Shown here one piece after another: positions 39,654-48,218 of a stretch of 64,000 bases of DNA. The DNA is from Chiayiivirga sp. (GTDB lineage: Bacteria; Pseudomonadota; Gammaproteobacteria; Xanthomonadales; Xanthomonadaceae), in contig JALCLA010000003.1 in assembly GCA_022647565.1 (NCBI GenBank), positions 496,001-560,000 on the forward strand. The letters run 5' to 3'. The position numbers were made by a program, and so were the translations under genes. Every line of letters starts with the position of its first letter. The stretch's first letter is position 1. The notes beneath the pieces are model-generated. The model did no database searches, had not been told where the DNA came from, and saw nothing but the letters and a program-made list of their open reading frames with translations.

Positions 39654-41170
39654 AACGCGTCCCGACCTTGGATCGTCGCACTTTCCTGCGCCGCAGCATC
39701 CATGGCGCGCTCGGCGGCGCCGGTCTCTACTCGGCGCTGGGTTCGTTGCAGCTGAGTCTGGCGGCGGCCATGCAGTCGCGCGCCAAGGCCGCCGACTACA
39801 AGGCGCTGGTCTGCGTGTTCCTCTACGGCGGCAACGACAGCTTCAACACGGTCGTGCCCTGGGATGCCGCGCACTACGGCGAGTATCGCAACTCACGCCA
39901 GCAGCTCATCGCCGATGGCGGCCTGGCACTGGCCCAGGCGCAGATCCAGGCGCAGGCGCTCTCGCCACTCGCGGCCAGCGGTGGCCTGCCCGGCGGTCGT
40001 GCCCAGGATCGCGATGGGGCCTTCGTGGAGTGCGGCCTGCACCCGGCCCTGACCGGCCTGCGATCGCTGTTCAACAGCGGCAGCGCGGCCATCGTCGCCA
40101 ACGTCGGCCCGTTGTTGTATCCGGTGACGCAGGCAACCTATGACGACGGCAGCGTGGCCCTGCCACCGCAATTGTTTTCGCATTCCGACCAGAGCCTGTA
40201 CTGGCAGACCTCGCGCCCCGACAACGCCACGGCCAACGGTTGGGGCGGTCGCATCGCGGACCTGCTGCAGTCGAGCAACACCAGCCTGCTGCCGATGAGC
40301 GTGACGCTTGCCAGCCAGAACCAGTTCCAGCGTGGCCTGCTGGTGCCGCAGTATGCGATGGACTCCTACAACCCGGACAACCCGGTCACGCGCTTGAGCT
40401 ACCTGGGATATGCACCGCCGGACTACGAGGACGACGGCGGACCCGAATCCTGGCTGCTCGCCAACGACCAGTCCGGCGGCGTAGCGGCACACCAGTCGCT
40501 GCTGCTGCTCGACTCGCAGCAGCACGTACTGGAGCGCGCCTACGCTCGCACCCATCACCGCGCCATCGCCAACTACGAGCTGATCGGCCAATCCTTGCGC
40601 AACAACCCGGCACCCAGCACGCCCTTCCCGGATACGGAGCTCGGACGCCAGCTGCGCGTCGTCGCACACTTGGTCAAGGCCGCCCATGCCGATCCGGGCA
40701 TGCGGCGCCAGGTGTTCTTCGTGGCCTCGGGAGGCTGGGACTTCCACAGCACCCAGGTGGCAGACCAGCATGCCAACCTCGCCGAACTGTCCGGCGCCCT
40801 GAGGGCCTTCCACGATGCCACGCTGGAAATGGGCGTGGCGAACAAGGTCACCAGCTTCACCGCCTCGGACTTCGGGCGCACCCTCGGCATGAACGGTGAC
40901 GGCACCGATCACGGCTGGGGCGGGCACCACTTCGTGGTCGGTGGCGCGGTTCGCGGGCAGCGCTTCTATGGCCGCATGCCTTCGCTGCTCGCGGACAACA
41001 ACCCGGACGATACCGGCTACGGCCAGATCATCCCGACCGTATCCGTGGACCAGTACGCCGCGACCCTGGCCGCGTGGTTTGGCGTCGATGCCGGCGGCCT
41101 GGCCGACATTTTCCCGAATCTGGGGCGGTTCCCGGCTCACGGCGGGGCCAACCTCGGGTTCATGCTCTGA
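39650..41170 (+). CDS. DUF1501 protein with Tat signal
   Basis: 506 residues; DRRTFLRRS at about 8-16 is a twin-arginine motif, predicting export of a folded, probably cofactor-bearing protein. ALVCVFLYGGNDSFNTVVPW near 46 and TASDFGRTLGMNGDGTDHGWGGHHFVVGG near 401 are the DUF1501 (sulfatase-like fold) signatures. Coupled to the DUF1800 gene before it; its stop touches the start of the cupredoxin gene. Confidence 0.92.
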   Translation: MKRVPTLDRRTFLRRSIHGALGGAGLYSALGSLQLSLAAAMQSRAKAADYKALVCVFLYGGNDSFNTVVPWDAAHYGEYRNSRQQLIADGGLALAQAQIQAQALSPLAASGGLPGGRAQDRDGAFVECGLHPALTGLRSLFNSGSAAIVANVGPLLYPVTQATYDDGSVALPPQLFSHSDQSLYWQTSRPDNATANGWGGRIADLLQSSNTSLLPMSVTLASQNQFQRGLLVPQYAMDSYNPDNPVTRLSYLGYAPPDYEDDGGPESWLLANDQSGGVAAHQSLLLLDSQQHVLERAYARTHHRAIANYELIGQSLRNNPAPSTPFPDTELGRQLRVVAHLVKAAHADPGMRRQVFFVASGGWDFHSTQVADQHANLAELSGALRAFHDATLEMGVANKVTSFTASDFGRTLGMNGDGTDHGWGGHHFVVGGAVRGQRFYGRMPSLLADNNPDDTGYGQIIPTVSVDQYAATLAAWFGVDAGGLADIFPNLGRFPAHGGANLGFML

Positions 41171-41530
41171 ATGCGCAGCTGCTTCGCCGCACTGCTCGTG
41201 CTTGCGTCGTCGCCTGCCGCCGCCGCCGTGCATGAGGTGTACGCCCTGCCCGACCTGAGCTTTGACCCGGCGACCCTGGTGATCCGGCGCGGCGATGCGG
41301 TGGTGTTCCGCAACCTGGGCGGCGTGCACAACGCCGTTGCCGACAGCGGCGCCTTTCGCTGCGCGGTCAACTGCACCACCAATACCGCACCGAGCAGCCA
41401 GCTCTGGAGCGCCACCGTGCAGTTCCGCCATGCCGGCAGCTTCGGCTACTTCTGCGAAGCGCATGAAGGCGTCATGCGCGGACAGATCGTGGTGGAGTTT
41501 GCGGACGGGTTCGAGAGCGCGCCCCTGTGA
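41171..41530 (+). CDS. Small secreted plastocyanin/cupredoxin-like protein
   Basis: 119 residues with a signal peptide (about 1-18). Type-1 copper ligands can be read as His in LGGVHNAV (about residue 57) and Cys/His/Met in GYFCEAHEGVM. The spacing after the second His is one residue shorter than in plastocyanin. ATG directly follows the DUF1501 stop, so it is the third gene of that operon and likely its redox partner in the periplasm. Confidence 0.83.
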   Translation: MRSCFAALLVLASSPAAAAVHEVYALPDLSFDPATLVIRRGDAVVFRNLGGVHNAVADSGAFRCAVNCTTNTAPSSQLWSATVQFRHAGSFGYFCEAHEGVMRGQIVVEFADGFESAPL

Positions 41531-41545
41531 CCCGTGGCCGACCTT

Positions 41546-42796
41546 CTACATCCTGTCGATCGGCTCGATGGCGTCTCCCGGCACGGCTGCAGTCGGAATG
41601 AGCCTGGTGCTGCGTCGATAGAATCGCCACAGCACCCACGCCAGCGCGCTCGACAGCGCCGCCAGCATCGCCAGCCGCATTGAATCGACGCTTGCCCAAG
41701 GCGAGACCAGTCCGGCGAGGATCGCATTGAAGTTCAATCCGACGAAGGCCTGCATCGACGAGGCCGATCCGCGCTGGCGCGGATACATGTCGAGGATCGC
41801 GAGGGTCAGGATCGGGAATACCAGGGAGATGCCCACCGCATTCAATGCGATCGGCCAGACGGCCCACGGCGCGCCCGGCTCCGGCACCAGCAGGTTGTAG
41901 CCAAGGTTGTACACCTGTGCGAGCCCGCACAGCGCAAAGCCCAGCCCCGCGGCCTGCGCGGCACTTAGGCGTCCGGCAAGCCGGCCCGACAGGAAAGCGC
42001 CGAGCATCATGCCGCCGATCATCGGGATGAAAAACCAGCCGAACTGCTGCTGATTGAGCCTGAGCAGGTCCAGCACGAAGGCCGGGGCCGAGGCGATGTA
42101 CAGGAACAGGGCGCCGAAGTTGAAACTGCCCGCGAAGGCCAGCAAGAGGAAGTGACGGTTGCCGAGGATGGCGCGGTTGCCGTGCCACAACGTGCGCAGC
42201 CTGAGCGCGCTACGGTTGGCCGGCGGATGGGTTTCGGGCAAGGCGACGGCGGTGGCCACGAACAGCAGCAACGCGAAGGCGGTCAGGAACCAGAAGATGC
42301 CGCGCCAGTCGGTCCAGCCGAGGATCCATCCGCCCACCACCGGTGCCAGGGCCGGCGCGATGCCGAAGATCATCGTGACGTTCGACATGAGGCGTTGCGC
42401 ATCGTCGCCGTCGAGGCAATCACGGATGATGGCGCGACCGACGATGAGGCCGGCCCCGGCCGACATGCCCTGCAAGGCACGAAATGCCAGCAATTGGGGC
42501 AGGCTCGCCGCCAGTGCGCAGCCCACCGACGCGAAGACGAAAACCAGCACGCCGAACAGGATCACCGGCTTGCGCCCGCGCGCATCCGAGATCGGCCCGT
42601 GGAAGACACTCATCAGGCCATAGGCAATGAGGTACACGCTGATCGTCTGCTGCATCGCCAGCGCCGTGACCGAGAAATCACGCTCGATCTCCGGGAAGGC
42701 GGGAAACATGGTGTCGATCGAGAACGGCCCGAACATCGCGAGGCCGCCAAGCAGGACGGCGAGGCGAGCGCTTGAAATGCGGGGGCGGGAAGTCAT
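41546..42796 (-). CDS. Bcr/CflA-type MFS exporter
   Basis: 416 residues, twelve predicted membrane helices. MFS motif A is GPISDARGRKPVILFG near 69-84, and MFPAFPEIERDF plus ALQGMSAGAGLIVGRAIIRD match the drug:H+ antiporter-1 Bcr/CflA group. Substrate unknown (drug or metabolite efflux). The ATG at 42796 is chosen; a GTG two codons upstream is also open. It ends 15 bases from the cupredoxin gene, convergently. Confidence 0.9.
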   Translation of the reverse strand: MTSRPRISSARLAVLLGGLAMFGPFSIDTMFPAFPEIERDFSVTALAMQQTISVYLIAYGLMSVFHGPISDARGRKPVILFGVLVFVFASVGCALAASLPQLLAFRALQGMSAGAGLIVGRAIIRDCLDGDDAQRLMSNVTMIFGIAPALAPVVGGWILGWTDWRGIFWFLTAFALLLFVATAVALPETHPPANRSALRLRTLWHGNRAILGNRHFLLLAFAGSFNFGALFLYIASAPAFVLDLLRLNQQQFGWFFIPMIGGMMLGAFLSGRLAGRLSAAQAAGLGFALCGLAQVYNLGYNLLVPEPGAPWAVWPIALNAVGISLVFPILTLAILDMYPRQRGSASSMQAFVGLNFNAILAGLVSPWASVDSMRLAMLAALSSALAWVLWRFYRRSTRLIPTAAVPGDAIEPIDRM

Positions 42797-42890
42797 CGGC
42801 ACGCTTCACGGGAGGGCCATGCGAGGATAGCAGCGGCTCGCCTCTCGCCTGGCCCTTCCGTTCCGCTGCCTGCGCCCCCATTTCGCCACG

Positions 42891-44720
42891 ATGTCCGATC
42901 TCGCCTCCGACGCGACCAGCGCGCCTGCCTCCACCGCACAGCAAGCCCGCGAGGCGCGCACCACCCGCGCCGTGATCGCGACCCTGCTGCCATTCCTGCG
43001 CCCCTACCTCGGGCGCGTGGCGCTGGCCTTGTCGTGTCTGGTGGCCGCCAAGCTGGCCGGGCTCACCGTACCGCTGATACTCAAACGCATCGTCGACCAG
43101 CTCGATGTCGAACCCGGCCTGCTGGTTGTGCCGGTGGCCTTGTTGCTCGCCTATGGCGCCGCGCGCCTGTCCGAGCGCGTCTTCACCGAGATGCGCCAGA
43201 TCGTGTTCGCGCGGGTGATGGCGCGCAGCGCCCGCACCGTCATGCTCAAGGTGTTCCGCCACCTGCACAGCCTGAGCCTGCGCTTCCACCTGGAACGCCG
43301 CACCGGCGGTGTCTCGCGCGACGTGGAACGCGGCGGCAGCTCGATCTCCGACCTGCTTGACTGGACCCTCTACACGATCCTGCCCACGATCCTGGAAATC
43401 GTCCTCGTCACCACCGTGCTGGTGACCCTGTATGACCTCGGCTTTGCCGCGATCACGCTGGCGGCGCTGGCCGCCTACGTGGCCTGGACCGTGCGCGTCA
43501 CCAACTGGCGCACGCGGTTCTACCGTGCCGCGATCGAAGCCGATACCGCGGCCAGTGCCAGCGCGGTCGATTCCCTGCTCAACTTCGAGACCGTCAAGTA
43601 CTTCAACAACGAGGAACACGAAGCACAGCGCTATGACGCCAGTCTGCGCAAGATGGAAGAGGCCAACGTCGTCTCCTGGAAATCGCTGGCGGTGCTCAAC
43701 ATCGGCCAGAACGCGATCGTCACAGTCGGCGTCACGGCGCTCATGTGGCGTGCCGCCAGCGGCGTGGCAAGCGGCGAACTGTCGATCGGCGACCTGGTAC
43801 TGGTGAACGCCTACCTGTTGCAATTGGCGGCGCCGCTCAACTTCCTCGGCATGATGTACCGCGAGGTGAAGCAGGCGCTCACCAACATCGAGCGCCTCTG
43901 GGGCCTGCTGGAAGTGTCGCAGGACGTGCAGGACCGCCCCGCGGCGCGCCCGCTGGTGACGCAGCGCCCGACCGTGCGCTTCGAGCAGGTCCGATTCGGC
44001 TATGACGCGCGGCGCGAGATCCTGCACGGCGTGGATTTCGAGATCGCGGCAGGCGCGACCGTTGCGGTGGTCGGGCACTCGGGTTCGGGCAAGTCCACGC
44101 TGTCGCGCCTGCTCTACCGCTTCTACGACGTGGACGAGGGCGCGATCCGCATCGATGGCTGCGACCTGCGCGACCTCACCCAGGCCTCGCTGCGCGCCGC
44201 CATCGGCATCGTTCCGCAGGACACCGTGCTGTTCAACGACAGCATCTACTACAACATCCGGTACGGGCGACCCGAAGCCAGCCGCGAGGAAGTGATCGCC
44301 GCGGCCCGGGCAGCGCACATCCACAGCTTCATCGAAGCCTTGCCGGACGGCTACGAGAGCGAGGTCGGCGAGCGCGGCCTGAAACTCTCCGGCGGCGAGA
44401 AACAACGCGTCGCCATTGCGCGCGCCCTGCTCAAGAACCCTGCGATCCTGATCTTCGACGAGGCCACCTCGGCGCTCGACTCGCAATCCGAACAGGCGAT
44501 CCAGGCCGAGCTCGACCGCATCGCCGAAGACCGCACCACACTGGTGATCGCGCACCGGCTCTCGACCGTGATGAATGCCGACCAGATCCTGGTGCTGGAT
44601 GCCGGGCGTCTGCTGGAACGCGGCACCCATGCCCAGCTGCTTGCGGCGCAGGGCCGGTATGCCCGGATGTGGCAGTTGCAGCAGCAAGAGCGCGCGGCGC
44701 AAGGCGTCAGCCCGGCCTGA
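42891..44720 (+). CDS. Atm1/HMT1-type ABC exporter (half-transporter)
   Basis: 609-residue fused permease-ATPase. About six membrane helices (residues 40-310), with FHLERRTGGVSRDVERGG near 128 and SLLNFETVKYFNNEEHE near 227, both hallmarks of Atm1-like exporters. ATPase: Walker A GHSGSGKSTLSRLL near 400, signature LSGGEKQRVAIARALL near 501, Walker B ILIFDEATSALDSQSE near 521. Homologues export glutathione-linked or metal-thiol species; likely a homodimer in the inner membrane. Confidence 0.93.
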   Translation: MSDLASDATSAPASTAQQAREARTTRAVIATLLPFLRPYLGRVALALSCLVAAKLAGLTVPLILKRIVDQLDVEPGLLVVPVALLLAYGAARLSERVFTEMRQIVFARVMARSARTVMLKVFRHLHSLSLRFHLERRTGGVSRDVERGGSSISDLLDWTLYTILPTILEIVLVTTVLVTLYDLGFAAITLAALAAYVAWTVRVTNWRTRFYRAAIEADTAASASAVDSLLNFETVKYFNNEEHEAQRYDASLRKMEEANVVSWKSLAVLNIGQNAIVTVGVTALMWRAASGVASGELSIGDLVLVNAYLLQLAAPLNFLGMMYREVKQALTNIERLWGLLEVSQDVQDRPAARPLVTQRPTVRFEQVRFGYDARREILHGVDFEIAAGATVAVVGHSGSGKSTLSRLLYRFYDVDEGAIRIDGCDLRDLTQASLRAAIGIVPQDTVLFNDSIYYNIRYGRPEASREEVIAAARAAHIHSFIEALPDGYESEVGERGLKLSGGEKQRVAIARALLKNPAILIFDEATSALDSQSEQAIQAELDRIAEDRTTLVIAHRLSTVMNADQILVLDAGRLLERGTHAQLLAAQGRYARMWQLQQQERAAQGVSPA

Positions 44721-45860
<1,140 letters not shown>

Positions 45861-45880
45861 TCGGCATCGAACCGATCGCA

Positions 45881-46924
45881 ATGAAGCGCCGCATCGTGTT
45901 CGGCAGCGCCGCCCTCGTGGCGGCGCTGCTGTTTCTGGCCTGGTCCACCCGTGGCGGCGCGCCATCGCCCACGACGCCGGCAGGCTTGAGCGCGAAGGCG
46001 GAAACCCGACTATCCCGGCCTGCGATCGAACCGCACGTGGCACCGGCACCCGTGATCCCGGCACGCCCCGGCGACGGAGATGCCGCCGCCCTCGCCCGGC
46101 TGCGCCAGCGCCTTGCGCAAAGCTCGCTGCGCGGCACGACGCCTGACGGCGAGATCGCCTTCGCAGCCAGCGGCGCCCTGCGCATGGATGCCGCCCTGGT
46201 GCGCCGCTTCGAGCACTACCTGAGCCTGATCGGCGAATTCGAGCTTGGCGAGATCCGGGTGCTGCTGCAGGCCGACCTGCGCGACGAACTGGGAGCGGCA
46301 GCCGCCGATATCGTGATCGCCGGCTTCGACCGCTACGTGGCGCTGCGCGAAGCGGTCGCCGCAAGCGAACTGTCGGACGACCTCGCGACGCGGCTGCGGC
46401 AGCTGCGCGCGCTCAGGCGTGACCATTTCGGTGCCGACGCCGAGGCCATGTTCGGCGCGGAGGAGGCCGAACTCGCCCATGACCTCGCCCGCCGCGCGAT
46501 CGAATCCGATGCCAGCCTCGACCCGGAACAACGCCAAGCGCTGCTGGACGATCTCGAGAACCGGCGCGCACCGTCGCTGCGCGAAGCGCAACGCGACGCC
46601 ACCAGCGCCCTGCTGGTGGACGAACAGACCCGCCAGTTCGACCGGGACGGCGTCGACCCCGCGACCCGCGCCGAAGAACGGCGCGAACTCTGGGGTGACG
46701 CGGCCGCAGACCGCCTCGCCACTCTCGATGCCGAACGCGCCCAGTGGGAAACGCGGCTGGCAAGCTACGCCCGCGAGCGCGAGCGAGTACTGGCCGACCC
46801 ACGCCTGGGCCAGGCCGCGCGCCAGCAGGCGCTGGAAGACCTGCGCCTCCGTGCCTTCAACCCCCAGGAACGGCCCCGGGTCGAGGCCCTGGAAGCCGTG
46901 GGTGCGCTTCCGCCGAACGGCTGA
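45881..46924 (+). CDS. lifO: Lipase-specific foldase (LifO)
   Basis: 347-residue membrane-anchored periplasmic chaperone. N-terminal helix at about 5-22, a Pro/Ala-rich linker, then SLRGTTPDGE near 86 and the foldase motif RRFEHYLSLIGE near 108 (family RxxFDYxLSxxGE). The rest is mainly long alpha helices, as in known foldases wrapping the lipase. Twenty bases downstream of the lipase gene, so co-expressed. Confidence 0.92.
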   Translation: MKRRIVFGSAALVAALLFLAWSTRGGAPSPTTPAGLSAKAETRLSRPAIEPHVAPAPVIPARPGDGDAAALARLRQRLAQSSLRGTTPDGEIAFAASGALRMDAALVRRFEHYLSLIGEFELGEIRVLLQADLRDELGAAAADIVIAGFDRYVALREAVAASELSDDLATRLRQLRALRRDHFGADAEAMFGAEEAELAHDLARRAIESDASLDPEQRQALLDDLENRRAPSLREAQRDATSALLVDEQTRQFDRDGVDPATRAEERRELWGDAAADRLATLDAERAQWETRLASYARERERVLADPRLGQAARQQALEDLRLRAFNPQERPRVEALEAVGALPPNG

Positions 46925-47139
46925 ATCCCCCCGCCGGCGCGGGCGGCACCACGCCACCCGAAAAAAATTCTGCCGGACTTGATCGAACAGCCCCCCGTTT
47001 TCCGACTACTACCTATAGGAGGGAAGCGCGTGCGCCTCGACCGGCCAGTCCGGCGGGCATCGTGCCTCGCCTCCGGACCCGGGCGACTTGTCGCGCCGGG
47101 GCCACGCATGGGCTATGTCGCTCGAAACGGGAGGAAATC

Positions 47140-47502
47140 ATGGGTAGCGTGAAGCTGGCGGGATTGTTCTTGGCAAGCCTGGTCACCGCGCTAGGCGTGT
47201 TGCTGGCGCAGACTGGGCAGGGAGCGACGATCTCGCCGCCGCTCGACATCGATGGGCTCGACCGCAACCTGGCGGGTGCGGGACCGGGCACGGAACTGGC
47301 TCTGATCGACGTATTGCGTTGCGAGGAGTGCGAGCAGGACTCGGCGGCCCCAACGCTGGCTCTGGCCGCGCTCGACGAGTCCACCCTGCTTGCACGGCAA
47401 CTTGACGAGTTCACGGTGCCCTTGCTGCGCATCGACGGCAAAGCGGTCGGTTACCTCGACCCGCAGCAGATCGAATCTGCGGCGAAGACCCTGACCCGAT
47501 GA
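47140..47502 (+). CDS. Small exported protein with CxxC motif
   Basis: 120 residues; N-terminal hydrophobic signal (about 4-24) and VLRCEECEQD near 67, a CxxC that could be redox-active, followed by FTVPLLRIDGKAVGYLDP, which resembles the cis-Pro side of thioredoxin/glutaredoxin folds. AGGA-type Shine-Dalgarno (GGGAGGAA) precedes the ATG. The stop overlaps an upstream in-frame start of the sigma factor gene. Thiol-disulfide role is inference. Confidence 0.7.
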   Translation: MGSVKLAGLFLASLVTALGVLLAQTGQGATISPPLDIDGLDRNLAGAGPGTELALIDVLRCEECEQDSAAPTLALAALDESTLLARQLDEFTVPLLRIDGKAVGYLDPQQIESAAKTLTR

Positions 47503-47624
47503 GCCCCGTGGCACCGCCAGCCTCGACGCTCGCCACCGCTGCGCGCCGCTGCCCGCAGCGACGGCGCTCGGCGGCCCGGCGTGCCGCATACAATCCCTTC
47601 CACTTCGGCCCACGGAGCAAGGCA

Positions 47625-48218
47625 GTGACCGAGCTGGATGGAAACATCACCGCGCTGCTGGGGCGTTGGCGCGAAGGCGATCGCAGCGTGGAACGCGATC
47701 TCGCGCTCGAGCTGTACCCGGTGCTGTATCGCATGGCGCGCGCGCAGGTCCGGCATGGCGACGGGGCGCTGACACTCTCGCCCACCGAACTGGTCAACGA
47801 GGTGTACACGCGCCTCTTGCCCAAGCGCGATGCGGCCTGGGTCAATCGCGCGCAATTCTTCGCGGTCTGCGCCACCGTGCTGCGGCGCGTGGTGATCGAT
47901 TACCAGCGCGAGCAAGGCGCCCAGAAACGCGGCAGCGGCAGCGTCTTCGTCGAGATCAGCACGGTGAACGACGACGACATGCCTCGCACCGGCGACCAGG
48001 TCGACTGGCTTGCCGTGGATCAGGCACTGAATCGACTCGAAGCCCTCGACCCCGACGTGGCGCGCGTGGTCGAGTTGCGCCTGTTTGCCGGACTGGGCAA
48101 CGAGGAGATCGGCGAGGCCTGCGCCTCGTCGGTGGCCACGGTCGGACGACAATGGCGGTTTGCACGCGCCTGGCTTGCCGAGCAGCTGGAAATCGTGGCG
48201 GGGCCCGATGAAGGCTGA
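47625..48218 (+). CDS. ECF sigma factor, TIGR02999 type
   Basis: 197 residues from GTG 47625: ITALLGRWREGDRSVERDLALELYPVLYRMAR (region 2.1), SPTELVNEVYTRLL, FFAVCATVLRRVVIDYQREQGAQKRG (2.3-2.4) and LFAGLGNEEIGEACASSVATVGRQW (4.2). Typical of the sigma factors that accompany a Ser/Thr kinase. An ATG at 47499 overlaps the previous stop, but its 42-residue extension is Arg-rich and non-homologous, and TACAAT (47589-47594) sits before the GTG, so the later start is favoured. Confidence 0.85.
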   Translation: MTELDGNITALLGRWREGDRSVERDLALELYPVLYRMARAQVRHGDGALTLSPTELVNEVYTRLLPKRDAAWVNRAQFFAVCATVLRRVVIDYQREQGAQKRGSGSVFVEISTVNDDDMPRTGDQVDWLAVDQALNRLEALDPDVARVVELRLFAGLGNEEIGEACASSVATVGRQWRFARAWLAEQLEIVAGPDEG

